From Dictyoglomus sp. (lineage in GTDB: Bacteria; Dictyoglomota; Dictyoglomia; Dictyoglomales; Dictyoglomaceae): a DNA stretch of 64,000 nucleotides. The stretch lies in NCBI GenBank assembly GCA_025060475.1, contig JANXBZ010000001.1:1-64000 (forward strand). Direction: 5' to 3'. Shown here piece by piece: positions 53,616 through 62,702 of this stretch (positions are counted from its first letter, which is position 1; every line of letters starts with the position of its first letter). The translations under genes and the position numbers were made by a program. The notes beneath the pieces are model-generated. The model did no database searches. It was not told the DNA's origin and saw only the letters and a list, made by a program, of their open reading frames with translations.

Positions 53616-54788
53616 ATGAAAAAATTAGGGACCGTAGCTTTTTTGAGTACTTATCCTCCTCAAGAATGTGGTATTGCAACTTTCACTTATGATTTAGTAA
53701 ATGCTATAGATAAATATTTTCCATATATTAATACCCAAGTTATAGTGATAGAAGAAAACGACAAAGAGTATAAATTTAATAATAAAGTGGTCTTTAAAAT
53801 TAAAGAATACAATCCAAGTGATTATATTCTTAGTGCTCGATATATAAATAAAAGTAATATTGATATGGTTAACATTCAACACGAGTTTGGAATATTTGGG
53901 GGAAAAGATGGAGAGTATTTAAATCTTTTTCTAGATGTTATTAAAAAACCCGTTATTACAACTTTACATACTGTTCTTACTCAACCTCGTGAAGAACAAA
54001 AAAGGATAATTCAAAAGATTGCTCAAAGAAGTGAAAAATTAATAGTTTTAAGTAATACTGCAATTCAAATACTTAATGATGTCTACTCTATACCCAAAGA
54101 GAAAATTACAGTTATTCATCATGGAGTGCCGATATATAATTCTTTATCTAAAGAGGAAGCAAAACAAAAGTTTGGTCTTTCAGATAAATTAGTTATTTCC
54201 ACTTTTGGACTAATAAATCCAGGAAAGGGTATAGAGTATGCTATTGAAGCAATATCTTTTCTTGTTGAAAAATATCCCAATATAGTCTATCTAATTCTTG
54301 GGGAAACTCATCCTAAAGTAAAGAAAATATACGGCGAAGACTATAGAGAAAAACTGATAGCCAAAGTAAAAGAGCTTAATCTAGAAAATAATGTTATATT
54401 CGTAAATAAGTATTTGACTAAAGAAGAACTAATAGAGTATTTAATAGCAACAGATATTTATATTACTCCATATTTAAATAAAGAACAAATTTGTAGTGGA
54501 ACTCTTGCTTATGCAATTGGCTTTGGAAAAGCTATAATATCTACACCATATCTTTATGCAGAAGAAATGCTAAGTAATAACAGAGGAATCTTAGTTGATT
54601 TTAGAAATGCTAAAGCAATTTCTGAAGCTATAGATAGAATTCTAAAAAATCCAGAGTTTATGAAAACTCTAGAGAAAAAAGCATTGGAATTTGGAAAACA
54701 AATGAAGTGGCCCTATGTGGCTTTAAAATATGTATTTTTATTTAAATCCATAATAAATTTCCCAAAAAGAGTCGAAGTTTTATATTAA
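53616..54788 (+). CDS. GT4-family glycosyltransferase
   Basis: A 390-residue GT-B glycosyltransferase. The N-terminal half has FLSTYPPQECGIATFTYDLV (acceptor side) and VNIQHEFGIFGGKDGEY; the C-terminal half has STFGLINPGKGIEYAIEAI (nucleotide-sugar phosphate site) and the GT4 donor motif region around EQICSGTLAYAIGFGKAIIST. No membrane helix; likely cytoplasmic or peripheral. Linked 29 bases before a glycosidase-like gene, a pairing seen in several bacteria. Donor and product unknown. GGAGGTG ribosome site. Confidence 0.85.
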   Translation: MKKLGTVAFLSTYPPQECGIATFTYDLVNAIDKYFPYINTQVIVIEENDKEYKFNNKVVFKIKEYNPSDYILSARYINKSNIDMVNIQHEFGIFGGKDGEYLNLFLDVIKKPVITTLHTVLTQPREEQKRIIQKIAQRSEKLIVLSNTAIQILNDVYSIPKEKITVIHHGVPIYNSLSKEEAKQKFGLSDKLVISTFGLINPGKGIEYAIEAISFLVEKYPNIVYLILGETHPKVKKIYGEDYREKLIAKVKELNLENNVIFVNKYLTKEELIEYLIATDIYITPYLNKEQICSGTLAYAIGFGKAIISTPYLYAEEMLSNNRGILVDFRNAKAISEAIDRILKNPEFMKTLEKKALEFGKQMKWPYVALKYVFLFKSIINFPKRVEVLY

Positions 54789-54805
54789 CACTTTGGAAAG
54801 GAGGT

Positions 54806-54843
54806 GTAGGATACCCTATGATAAAACTTCCAGGATATCCTAC
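54806..54843 (+). promoter_or_regulatory. hairpin with the start codon in its loop
   Basis: GTAGGATA (54806-54813) is complementary to TATCCTAC (54836-54843). The 22-base loop contains ATG 54818 and the left arm begins right after GGAGGT, so folding could limit or time translation of the glycosidase-like gene. Confidence 0.4.
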
Positions 54844-55903
54844 CCTTACCCTTTCCCATTTAAGAAGACTTACTGATGATACGGGAATAATACAACATTC
54901 CAAATATTCTGTACCTGACAGAAAAACTGGCTATACAACTGATGATAATGCAAGAGCCTTAATAGTAGTAGTAAAATATTATGAGATAACTAAAGATAAG
55001 AATATTTTGGAGTTTATTATTAAATATTTAAGCTTCATACAACATGCCCAGAAAGAAGACGGATATTTCCATAATTTCATGAATTACAATCGAGAATTCA
55101 TAGATGAAATTGGATCAGAAGATTGCTTTGGGAGATGTCTTTGGGCTTTAGGTTATATGATAGGACACATAGATATTTTCAACTTACACTTAGCAGGAAG
55201 AGAAATATTTGAAAAGGCATTAAGAAATATAAAAAATCTAAATTCTCCAAGAGCAAAAGGATACAGTATCCTTGGCCTTTATCATTTTCTTGAAAAATAT
55301 AAGAAAAAAGAGATTTTAGATTATATAAATGAACTCTCAGAATCTCTTGTAAATCAATATAAGCACAATAAAGAAGAAAAATGGGAATGGTTTGAGGAGT
55401 ATCTTACCTATGGAAATGCTATCATTCCTATGGCTTTATTTTATGCTTATGATTTAACAAAAAATTTAGAATTCTTAAGAATTGCAAAAGAAAGTACAGA
55501 ATTTTTAATAAGAAATTTAATTAAAGAAGATTATTTAGATGTAGTAGGAAATAAAGGATGGTACTATAAAAACGGTATAAAAAGCGAATATGATCACCAA
55601 CCTATTGAAGCAGGATATATGACTCTTCTATTTTTATCAGCTTATAATACTACTTTAGAGAGAAGATATTTAGACTTTGCTTGGCTTTCCTTTGATTGGT
55701 TCTTTGGAAAAAACAAAAATAGTAAAGTTTTATATGATGAAGAAACAGGAGGATGCTTTGATGGTCTTACTCCTGAAGGTGTTAACCTTAACCAAGGAGC
55801 AGAATCTTTATTGGTTTTTCTTTTAGCTTACTTATCCTTATATCAATATTTTGAGAAAATTAGACATGAAAGGGATTTATGTATTATTAATGCTCTTAAG
55901 TAA
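54818..55903 (+). CDS. (alpha/alpha)-barrel glycosidase-like protein
   Basis: A 361-residue helical protein. The N-terminus LTDDTGIIQHSKYSVPDRKTGYTTDDNARALI is a distinctive Asp-rich block (about residues 19-50); later blocks are FHNFMNYNREFIDEIGSEDCFGRCLWALGY, WEWFEEYLTYGNAIIPMAL and EYDHQPIEAGYMTLLFLSAY, located near residues 84, 190 and 255. Regular helix pairs suggest an (alpha/alpha)6 barrel with acidic catalytic candidates. I know it as an unnamed glycosidase-like partner of GT4 enzymes and GH130-type loci; activity is not established. Ribosome site GGAGGT lies 13 bases from ATG, inside a possible hairpin. Confidence 0.7.
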   Translation: MIKLPGYPTLTLSHLRRLTDDTGIIQHSKYSVPDRKTGYTTDDNARALIVVVKYYEITKDKNILEFIIKYLSFIQHAQKEDGYFHNFMNYNREFIDEIGSEDCFGRCLWALGYMIGHIDIFNLHLAGREIFEKALRNIKNLNSPRAKGYSILGLYHFLEKYKKKEILDYINELSESLVNQYKHNKEEKWEWFEEYLTYGNAIIPMALFYAYDLTKNLEFLRIAKESTEFLIRNLIKEDYLDVVGNKGWYYKNGIKSEYDHQPIEAGYMTLLFLSAYNTTLERRYLDFAWLSFDWFFGKNKNSKVLYDEETGGCFDGLTPEGVNLNQGAESLLVFLLAYLSLYQYFEKIRHERDLCIINALK

Positions 55904-55905
55904 AG

Positions 55906-55995
55906 ATGAAAAGTTTAAAGTTTGAATTAATTGGAGATATTGATTTTCTCTTAAGTTCTGAAAGTATAGAAACTCTATTTAGAAAAACTAAATAA
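55906..55995 (+). CDS. possible 29-residue small protein
   Basis: ATG two bases after the glycosidase-like stop, ending TAA at 55993-55995: MKSLKFELIGDIDFLLSSES and nine more residues. No Shine-Dalgarno. It could be a coupled microprotein or the remnant of a lost downstream gene; nothing decides. Confidence 0.2.
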   Translation: MKSLKFELIGDIDFLLSSESIETLFRKTK

Positions 55996-56084
55996 TGTAA
56001 CTATCTTATAATTCTTGACAAAACTTTTTCTGATTATTAAAAATTAATTTTAGTCGTAGAAAAAAATAAGGAGGTGACGCTGGA

Positions 56085-56309
56085 ATGCCAATCTATGAAT
56101 TTATCTGCATTAATTGCAATGAAAGATATGAAATAATGACTACCTTAGGAGATGAACCTCCAAAGGTATGTCTAAAGTGCGGAGGAACCTTAAAAAAAAT
56201 GTTTTATCCAGTAGGAATTGTATTTAAAGGTTCAGGATTCTACACAACCGATTATAAAAAGAAATCGGAAAAAACTGATAGTGAAAATAAAGATACGGGG
56301 GAGAAATAA
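56085..56309 (+). CDS. FmdB-type zinc ribbon protein
   Basis: A 74-residue protein of the FmdB/putative regulatory family. PIYEFICINCNERYEIM and PPKVCLKCGGTLKKMF give the CxxC...CxxC zinc ribbon at residues 10-33, followed by GIVFKGSGFYTTDYKKK, the family's second motif, and a short charged tail. Widespread, with no established role. AAGGAGGTGA ribosome site. A TTGACA at 56015-56020 lacks a good -10. The stop codon lies inside its own terminator hairpin. Confidence 0.85.
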   Translation: MPIYEFICINCNERYEIMTTLGDEPPKVCLKCGGTLKKMFYPVGIVFKGSGFYTTDYKKKSEKTDSENKDTGEK

Positions 56310-56325
56310 AAAATCTCCCCTTTTT
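56298..56325 (+). terminator. terminator after the FmdB gene
   Basis: GGGGAGA (56298-56304) pairs with TCTCCCC (56314-56320), then TTTTT. It also abuts the end of the convergent methyltransferase gene. Confidence 0.8.
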
Positions 56326-57085
56326 ATTCTCTTTTCATACATAATACGATTAATCGATGAGAAGCTAAACTATACTTATGACCCTCATAATCACCAATAA
56401 ATCTTAAAACTTTAAACCCTTCTTCTTCTAATAAATTACTTAATTCACTAGCAGTATAAAGGTAAATCTTTCTAAAAAATTCCCTCACTTCTCCAGACTC
56501 CCTATTATATACAATCCTTCGGGATATATAATATCCACTTTCAGGCTCAAATTTATGCTCTGAAAGGAGTACAAACTTATCCATTATATTCCAAGAATAT
56601 GGAATAAAATGTCTTAATAATGCTTCTCTATTTTCAATATCTATGAATAATTTTCCTTGAGGTTTTAATATCTTATATATCTCTCTTAAAGTTATTTTAT
56701 CTTCTCTATACGAATGTAAACCAAAACTTGTATATAAAGATAAGACTACATCAAATGAATAAGTTAATTGATTTAAATCTTTATATTCTATGGGATAAAA
56801 TTCCAAATTTATAAGATTTTCCTCTCTTGCAGTTTTTTTAGCAATTTCTAAAAGCTCTAAAGATCTATCTACGCCAATAACCTTATAACCTCTCTTTGCC
56901 ATCTCTATACTATGCCTTCCAAAACCACATCCTAAATCTAAAATCAACATGTTCTTTTTTAAAGGAATCACTACTTCTAAAAAATCTACTTCTTTTCTTG
57001 TTCTTTCTGGTGTTAAATGACGAGCTAAAAACTCATAATAAGATCTACTAAAATATTCATCTCGCCAATCTCTGTTTTTCTCCAT
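56324..57085 (-). CDS. class I SAM-dependent methyltransferase
   Basis: A 253-residue methyltransferase. Motif I is [20 protein letters not shown] (about residues 47-66), the acidic residue ending strand 2 is in VIGVDRS, and motif IV/post-motif is [19 protein letters not shown], followed by [18 protein letters not shown]. Substrate unknown; the head ([21 protein letters not shown]) resembles small-molecule methyltransferases. Its ATG overlaps the end of mnmG by 29 bases without a ribosome site, so it depends on coupling; it is the last gene of the surE-to-mnmG operon. Confidence 0.8.
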   Translation of the reverse strand: MEKNRDWRDEYFSRSYYEFLARHLTPERTRKEVDFLEVVIPLKKNMLILDLGCGFGRHSIEMAKRGYKVIGVDRSLELLEIAKKTAREENLINLEFYPIEYKDLNQLTYSFDVVLSLYTSFGLHSYREDKITLREIYKILKPQGKLFIDIENREALLRHFIPYSWNIMDKFVLLSEHKFEPESGYYISRRIVYNRESGEVREFFRKIYLYTASELSNLLEEEGFKVLRFIGDYEGHKYSLASHRLIVLCMKRE

Positions 57086-58934
57086 ATTTTTGTTTTAAAT
57101 AGTATAAAAGAATTGTTAAGTCACCTATGTTAACCCCTGGAATCCTCTGCGCTTGCCCAAAGGTTTGAGGTCTTATTTTTAGCAATTTATCTCTACCTTC
57201 GCGAGAGAGATGAGGAATATTTTCATAATCAAAATCTTCTGGAATTTTTAAGTCTTCATATTCTTTAAATTCTGCTATTTTTGACAATTCTCTTTGAATA
57301 TATCCCTCATACTTTATTTCAATCTCTACTACTTCTTTCCAATCTTTTCTTAACTCTCCACCTAAATTCAGCTTATCAAGATCTTCATAAGTAATCTCAG
57401 GTCTTTTTAAAAGATTATTTAAAGAAATAGGGGTCACTAAAGGGTTTGTTCCTTTCTCTTCTAAAAGTTTATTTAATTCTTGAGTTGGAGAAACAATTGT
57501 CTTAACTAATCTCTTCTTTTCGGAGGCTATAGCTTCCATCTTCTCTTGAAACATTTTCCATTGATCTTCGCCAATTAATCCCAATTTATATGCCTTTGGA
57601 GTTAATCTCTGATCCGCATTATCACACCTCAAAATTAACCTATATTCCGCGCGAGAAGTTAGAATTCTATAAGGTTCATCTACTCCTTTAATAACTAAAT
57701 CATCAATCAGTACTCCAATATATCCTTCGTCTCTTCTTATTATTAGAGGTTCTTTTCCTAGAAGACTTAATGCAGCATTAGCCCCTGCAATAATTCCCTG
57801 TGCAGCAGCTTCTTCGTACCCAGTAGTTCCATTAATCTGTCCTGCAAAATAAAGTCCCTTTATCTTTTTTGTTTCTAAAGTTAACTTCAACTGATGAGGA
57901 TATACAAAATCATAAGCGATAGCATATCCTGGACGTATTAACTCCACCTCTTCCATACCTGGAATAGTTCTCAGAATTTTCAATTGAATTTCTTCAGGAA
58001 GACTTGTATATATTCCTTGAACATAAAGCTCAATAGACTCTTTACCTTCGGGCTCTAAAAAAACCTGGTGGGTTTCATGATTAGGAAACCATATATATTT
58101 TTCTTCAATAGAAGGACAATACCTTGGTCCCTTTTTAACCATTCCACCAATTCTTGATGCAGTTAAATGAATATTTGCCAAAACAACGTCTCTTGTTTTT
58201 AGTGTAGTTCTTGTAAGATAAGATGGAATTTGTTCTCTATATTCAGGTTTTTCCCAAAAAGAGAAAGAAGGTAAAGATTCGTCCCCAGGTTGTGGAATAA
58301 GTCTATCAAAATCTACAGTTCTTTTGTCTACCCGGGGTGTAGTTCCTGTATTAAATCTTCCTAATTCTAATCCTAATCTTCTTAAAGCATCCGAGAGTCC
58401 AAAGGAAGGAAATTCTCCCATTCTTCCTGCAGGTTTTGACCACGTACTAATATGAATCACACCGTTCAGAAAAGTTCCCGGAGAAATGACTATTCTTTCC
58501 CCATAGATCTCTTTTCCTGTAGATAATATTACTCCTTTTACCTCGTTATTTTCTACAATAATCTCTGTAACTTCTCCTTGATAAATCTTTAAATTACTCT
58601 GTTGTTCCAAAAAATGCCTCATTAGTCTTGGATATTGCCATTTATCTACCTGAGCCCTTAAGGCTCTTACTGCGGGCCCCTTTGATGTATTTAACCACTT
58701 AACTTGAAGCATACTTTTATTTGTTATTCGTCCAATAGCTCCTCCTAAGGCGTCTATTTCCAGTATAAGTTGTCCCTTTCCTGGACCTCCCATAGCAGGA
58801 TTACATGGGAGCCAGGCAAGAGTATCATAATTCATAGTTATAAGTAAAGTCTTCACTCCTAAGCGAGAAGACGCATATGCTGCCTCACAACCAGCATGTC
58901 CTCCACCGACTACAATTACATCATATCTTTCCAT
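57057..58934 (-). CDS. mnmG: tRNA uridine-5-carboxymethylaminomethyl modification enzyme
   Basis: A 625-residue FAD enzyme (GidA) that with MnmE makes cmnm5U34 in tRNAs. [22 protein letters not shown] (FAD motif), [66 protein letters not shown] and [21 protein letters not shown] are all diagnostic; the C-terminal helical tRNA/MnmE domain is complete. Full family length. No mnmE in the window. It starts 14 bases inside the wecA-like gene with GGTAGGT as ribosome site. Confidence 0.96.
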   Translation of the reverse strand: MERYDVIVVGGGHAGCEAAYASSRLGVKTLLITMNYDTLAWLPCNPAMGGPGKGQLILEIDALGGAIGRITNKSMLQVKWLNTSKGPAVRALRAQVDKWQYPRLMRHFLEQQSNLKIYQGEVTEIIVENNEVKGVILSTGKEIYGERIVISPGTFLNGVIHISTWSKPAGRMGEFPSFGLSDALRRLGLELGRFNTGTTPRVDKRTVDFDRLIPQPGDESLPSFSFWEKPEYREQIPSYLTRTTLKTRDVVLANIHLTASRIGGMVKKGPRYCPSIEEKYIWFPNHETHQVFLEPEGKESIELYVQGIYTSLPEEIQLKILRTIPGMEEVELIRPGYAIAYDFVYPHQLKLTLETKKIKGLYFAGQINGTTGYEEAAAQGIIAGANAALSLLGKEPLIIRRDEGYIGVLIDDLVIKGVDEPYRILTSRAEYRLILRCDNADQRLTPKAYKLGLIGEDQWKMFQEKMEAIASEKKRLVKTIVSPTQELNKLLEEKGTNPLVTPISLNNLLKRPEITYEDLDKLNLGGELRKDWKEVVEIEIKYEGYIQRELSKIAEFKEYEDLKIPEDFDYENIPHLSREGRDKLLKIRPQTFGQAQRIPGVNIGDLTILLYYLKQKYGEKQRLAR

Positions 58935-59946
58935 TTCTACCTACCATTAGAATTCCTAATTTTACCAATATAAATATAATTAAACCTAAAGTACCTGTAA
59001 GAATAAGTAATGCTATCTCTTTATTATAATACAAAAGAGATAAAATAATAGCAATTAAACTCATAGATATAGTTATAAGATAAATAAAACCAATACTTTG
59101 TCTTGTATCCATACCTATTTTTAAAAATCTATGATGAATATGATCTTTGTCAAATTTCCAAGGAGGTCTTCCCTCGATTATTCTTCTAATTATTGAAAAA
59201 ATCGTATCTAAGATAGGAAATCCTAAAATCATGATAGGAACGAATAAGTTTATTAATGTACTAAACTTTAACACTCCAGTTATAGATATAGCAGACAGCA
59301 AGAAGCCTAAGAACATAGCTCCTGAATCTCCCATAATTATAGATGCAGGAGGAAAGTTAAAAAATAAAAATCCCAATACTCCTCCTAGCATTGTAGAAAG
59401 AAAAATTGCAGTTTCCATTCTTTTTAATAAAAGAGCGATAATTAGAAGAGAGAAAGAAGCTATAGCGGAAACACCTGCTGCAAGCCCATCTAATCCATCA
59501 ATAAAATTCATAGCATTAGTTATGCCCAAAAGCCACAAAAAAGAAAAAACATATGCTAACCATCCCGAAATAGTTATATCTGTATATGGAATCTTAAAGG
59601 ATTCTAGTCTTATACCTATAAAAACTGAAACTAGTATTGCTAAAAAAGTTAACCAAAATTTAGGCGCAGGTTTTAACTCAACAAAGTCATCTATTAATCC
59701 AATAATAAAGATCAGACTTCCTCCTAAAAGAACTTTTTCAATAATTATGGTTTTATTAAATATAAGATTCACTAGTAGAATTGATAAATAAAAAGCTACA
59801 CCACCTATTCTAGGAATAGGTTTATCATGAACTTTCCTCTCATTTGGATAATCTAAAACTCTGAGCTTAAAAGCTATATTTCTAATAATAGGGGTTAAGA
59901 TTATCGAAATTATAAAAGAAATAAAGAAAGTTATATATAACATCAT
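58921..59946 (-). CDS. undecaprenyl-phosphate sugar-1-phosphate transferase (WecA/TagO type)
   Basis: A 341-residue polytopic membrane enzyme with about eleven helices. Motifs: [35 protein letters not shown] (DD), [17 protein letters not shown] (catalytic Asp), [15 protein letters not shown] and the polyprenyl/UDP-sugar loop [15 protein letters not shown]. The HIHHR motif marks WecA/TagO/RgpG and separates it from MraY. It transfers GlcNAc-1-phosphate, or a related sugar, to undecaprenyl phosphate for wall polymers or surface glycans. It overlaps the response regulator by four bases (ATGA) with GGAG upstream. Confidence 0.87.
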   Translation of the reverse strand: MMLYITFFISFIISIILTPIIRNIAFKLRVLDYPNERKVHDKPIPRIGGVAFYLSILLVNLIFNKTIIIEKVLLGGSLIFIIGLIDDFVELKPAPKFWLTFLAILVSVFIGIRLESFKIPYTDITISGWLAYVFSFLWLLGITNAMNFIDGLDGLAAGVSAIASFSLLIIALLLKRMETAIFLSTMLGGVLGFLFFNFPPASIIMGDSGAMFLGFLLSAISITGVLKFSTLINLFVPIMILGFPILDTIFSIIRRIIEGRPPWKFDKDHIHHRFLKIGMDTRQSIGFIYLITISMSLIAIILSLLYYNKEIALLILTGTLGLIIFILVKLGILMVGRNGKI

Positions 59947-60542
59947 TGTTTCTCCTTTTTATCCTTTAATTCATATGCTAATATAATCGCCTGTGCAATT
60001 TCCTTCATAGGCTTTCTCTTATCCATACTAGCCTTTTGAATTAACCTAAAAGCCTCATGTTCTTTCAATCCTTCAAAATCCATAAGAAGACCCTTCGCTC
60101 TATCTACCAATTTCCTTGTTTCTAAAGCATCTTTCAAATCTTTCACTTCCTCTTTTAACTGTATAAATTCTTTAAATCTTGCTATAGCTATCTCAATAGC
60201 AGGAAATAAATCTGTTTCTTTAAAGGGTTTTACAAGATATGCTACGATACCTACTTCTTTTGCTTTCTCTACCAATTCTTTATCAGAATAAGCAGTTAAA
60301 AAAATAACAGGAGCAATTTCTTCTTCTGTTAGAATCTTAGCAGCCTCTATACCATCCATTCCAGGCATTCTAATATCCATTATAACTACGTCAGGTTTTT
60401 CTCTTCTTGCAATACTTACAGCAGACCGTCCATCAGAAGCTTCTCCTATCACTTGATATCCCTGACTTTCTAAAAGTTCTCTTAAGTCCATTCTTACAAT
60501 AGGCTCATCCTCTGCAATTAAGACTTTTACTGATTTTTTCAT
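59943..60542 (-). CDS. ANTAR-domain response regulator
   Basis: A 199-residue two-domain protein. Receiver (about 5-122): acidic pair in LIAEDEPIVRMDL, phosphorylated Asp near residue 56 in DVVIMDIRMPGMDG, FLTAYSDKE, and Lys in AYLVKPF. ANTAR RNA-binding domain (about 140-195): RKLVDRAKGLLMDFEGLKEHEAFRLIQKAS and MKEIAQAIILA. Such proteins antiterminate transcription by binding paired hairpins in leaders when phosphorylated. No histidine kinase is nearby, so its signal is unknown. It lies between surE and a sugar-phosphate transferase gene. Confidence 0.9.
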   Translation of the reverse strand: MKKSVKVLIAEDEPIVRMDLRELLESQGYQVIGEASDGRSAVSIARREKPDVVIMDIRMPGMDGIEAAKILTEEEIAPVIFLTAYSDKELVEKAKEVGIVAYLVKPFKETDLFPAIEIAIARFKEFIQLKEEVKDLKDALETRKLVDRAKGLLMDFEGLKEHEAFRLIQKASMDKRKPMKEIAQAIILAYELKDKKEKQ

Positions 60543-60555
60543 TTTTAAATCCCCC

Positions 60556-61311
60556 TTACTTTATTTTAAAGTTTTCCTTCAGATTATTTAATATAGAATA
60601 ATCAGTCATATCCCATCTAAGAGGAGTAATAGAGATTTTTCCATTTTTAATTGCTTCTATATCTGAGCCCTTCCCATTATTTTCTCTTAATTCCCCATAA
60701 ATCCAATAATATTCTCTTAACCATGGATCTAATCTTTTTTCCACTCTATTTTTATAATGAAATTTACCTTGATAGGTAAATTCAACCTCTACATTCTCTA
60801 AGCTTTCAAGAGGAGGAATATTAATATTAAGAAATACCCCATAAGGAATAAATTTTATAACTAAAGGTATAATCTTTAAAAGAAAATCACAGGCAATTTC
60901 AAAATCTTTTTCTCTTCCCTCAGGAGATACAGAAATCGAAATAGCAGGAATACCATTTATAGCAGCCTCTCTCGCCCCAGAAACAGTTCCAGAATAGATG
61001 ACATTATTTCCCAAGTTGTATCCTTTATTTATTCCAGAAATAACAATAGAAGGAGGATAAGGTAAAAGAGAATAAAGACCTAAAAGAACACAATCCGCAG
61101 GAGTTCCATTACTGGACCATATTTTAACACCTTCTTTACTTATGTAAGGATAGACACGTAGGGGTTTATGAAATGTAAGAGCATGACTTCCCCCACTTCT
61201 TTCCCTTTCGGGAAGAATACCATATATTTCTCCAAAAGATTTGAATTTATTAATAATAACTTCTAACGATGGAGAATTTATTCCATCGTCATTTGTTATA
61301 AAAATAATCAT
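60556..61311 (-). CDS. surE: survival protein SurE, 5'/3'-nucleotidase
   Basis: A 251-residue metal-dependent nucleoside monophosphate phosphatase. FITNDDGINSPSLEVI (metal Asp pair), PERERSGGSHALTFHKPLR, SSNGTPADCVLLGL, VISGINKGYNLGNNVIYSGTVSGAREAAINGIPAISIS hold the known active-site residues, given here only as guides to about residues 5-130. It acts on stray nucleotides and short polyphosphate. First gene of the operon with the ANTAR regulator 13 bases downstream. A palindrome containing two divergent TATAAT boxes lies upstream. Confidence 0.93.
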   Translation of the reverse strand: MIIFITNDDGINSPSLEVIINKFKSFGEIYGILPERERSGGSHALTFHKPLRVYPYISKEGVKIWSSNGTPADCVLLGLYSLLPYPPSIVISGINKGYNLGNNVIYSGTVSGAREAAINGIPAISISVSPEGREKDFEIACDFLLKIIPLVIKFIPYGVFLNINIPPLESLENVEVEFTYQGKFHYKNRVEKRLDPWLREYYWIYGELRENNGKGSDIEAIKNGKISITPLRWDMTDYSILNNLKENFKIK

Positions 61312-61343
61312 AAATTATCTTCTTGTCTCTCCTTTGCTAAGAA

Positions 61344-61359
61344 GTATAATATATTATAC
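61344..61359. promoter_or_regulatory. perfect palindrome with divergent -10 boxes
   Basis: GTATAATATATTATAC is exactly self-complementary and carries TATAAT on each strand. The minus-strand copy could serve surE, about 40 bases downstream, although no good -35 is correctly spaced. Confidence 0.45.
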
Positions 61360-61378
61360 TATAAACTTATTGCTTTTC

Positions 61379-61407
61379 TTTCAATTTTAAATATATTATG
61401 GTATAAT
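61379..61407 (+). promoter_or_regulatory. promoter of rpsT
   Basis: Extended -10 TGG-TATAAT at 61399-61407 with a weak TTTCAA at 61379-61384 (17-base spacer). The leader is about 36 bases. Confidence 0.55.
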
Positions 61408-61449
61408 TCCCAAGGTAAATTTTAGAAAAATAAAGAAGGAGAGGGATAT

Positions 61450-61725
61450 ATGGCACATACAAAGTCAGCAATTAAAAGAATTAAAATTAACGAGAGAAAT
61501 AGGATTAGAAACAGATTAAGATTAGGAAGAATTAAGTTTTATACTAAAAAATTTCTCTCGCTTTTAGAGGAAAACAAAATTGAAGAAGCAAAACAGATTC
61601 TTCCGCAGGTTATCAGTGTTATTGATAAGGCAGCCCAAAAGGGAACGTTACATAAGAACACTGCTGCGAGAAAAAAATCTCGGCTTATGAAACTTTTGAG
61701 AGAAAAGTTAGCAAGTTTAAGTTAA
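61450..61725 (+). CDS. rpsT: 30S ribosomal protein S20
   Basis: A 91-residue, strongly basic helical protein that binds the 5' and 3'-minor domains of 16S rRNA early in assembly. AHTKSAIKRIKINERNRIRN at the N-terminus and GTLHKNTAARKKSRLMKLL at the C-terminus are the family's signature blocks. Normal length. GGAGAGGG ribosome site, extended -10 promoter. Its stop overlaps the convergent holA end by four bases. Confidence 0.96.
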   Translation: MAHTKSAIKRIKINERNRIRNRLRLGRIKFYTKKFLSLLEENKIEEAKQILPQVISVIDKAAQKGTLHKNTAARKKSRLMKLLREKLASLS

Positions 61726-62702
61726 AACTTTTTATTTATTCTTATTAAAAATTTTTCTAATAATATTCTTGGATTTTTACTTGTAGATTTAATTTCCTGA
61801 TCTAACTGCCGCAGAAGAAAATACAACTCAAAAAGTTCTGCGGCAGTAAAATTTGTTAAATTTTGAAGAGTTTTTTTAATCACAAAAGGGTGCAAATCAA
61901 GTTTTTCTCTGATTTCTTCTTCTGAAAAACCCTCTTTTGATAAAGCATAAATTCTTAGAATTTGTCTAATTTGCTTAATAATTATATCTAATATTACCAT
62001 TGGATGAATACCTTCATTCCATAAAGTATCTAGTCCGCTAAGAAGTAAATATACATCTCTTTTATATAGAGCATCTAAAAAGGTAAAAAATGCTACTTCC
62101 TTTGGGGATGAAACTTTCTTAAGATCTTCTAAAGTAACTTCTTTTCTTTCTCCAACAAAAGAAACCACTTTCTCTAGTTCTTTATATAAAAAAGCTAAAT
62201 TGTCTCCCCACGATATGGTTAAAAAATACTGAGCGTCAGAATCTAATGTAATATTTAATTCCTTAAGCTTTTCATTTAGCCATCTCCTAACACCTTCTGC
62301 CCTTAGTTTTGAAAATTCAACAATTCCATTTCCAGGAATAATCTTTTCCAAATAGTTTTTTTTCTTAATCTCTTCTTCCCCATTCGCCATGAAAACAATA
62401 CAAGTATTCATAGGTTTTTTTAAAAGAGAAATAATCTTATCTTTTTCCTTTGGTTCCTTTAAATTTTGACAATGTCTTATAACTAGTAATTGATTTTCAA
62501 AGAGAGGAGGAGCCTCCAGAAAAGGAATAATCTCTTTCCATGTTATATCTTCTCCAAAGAATACATGATAGGAGGCGCTCTTAAATCTATTTCTTAATGA
62601 CTCTAATGCATCCTCCATAAGAAATTTTTCTTCTCCAATGAATAGATATACTAGTGGAATTTCCTTTTGTTTAATTAATTTTTTAAACTCCCAATAATTC
62701 AT
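61722..62702 (-). CDS. holA: DNA polymerase III delta subunit
   Basis: A 326-residue clamp-loader subunit that opens the beta clamp. AAA-like N-terminal domain with PLVYLFIGEEKFLMEDALESL and LLVIRHCQNLKEPKEKD, then GDNLAFLYKELEKVVSFVGE near residue 170, and a C-terminal collar domain (IKQIRQILRIYALSKEGFSE; NPRILLEKFLIRI). The holA-rpsT neighbourhood is common, with comEC upstream, which supports the call. It starts 20 bases inside the comEC gene's end. Confidence 0.9.
   Translation of the reverse strand: MNYWEFKKLIKQKEIPLVYLFIGEEKFLMEDALESLRNRFKSASYHVFFGEDITWKEIIPFLEAPPLFENQLLVIRHCQNLKEPKEKDKIISLLKKPMNTCIVFMANGEEEIKKKNYLEKIIPGNGIVEFSKLRAEGVRRWLNEKLKELNITLDSDAQYFLTISWGDNLAFLYKELEKVVSFVGERKEVTLEDLKKVSSPKEVAFFTFLDALYKRDVYLLLSGLDTLWNEGIHPMVILDIIIKQIRQILRIYALSKEGFSEEEIREKLDLHPFVIKKTLQNLTNFTAAELFELYFLLRQLDQEIKSTSKNPRILLEKFLIRINKKF

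Noticed and set aside
59147-59791. Plus-strand frame of 214 codons opposite the wecA-like gene
   Set aside because: The minus-strand frame has all the catalytic motifs; the antisense reading is Lys/Pro/Ile-rich noise.
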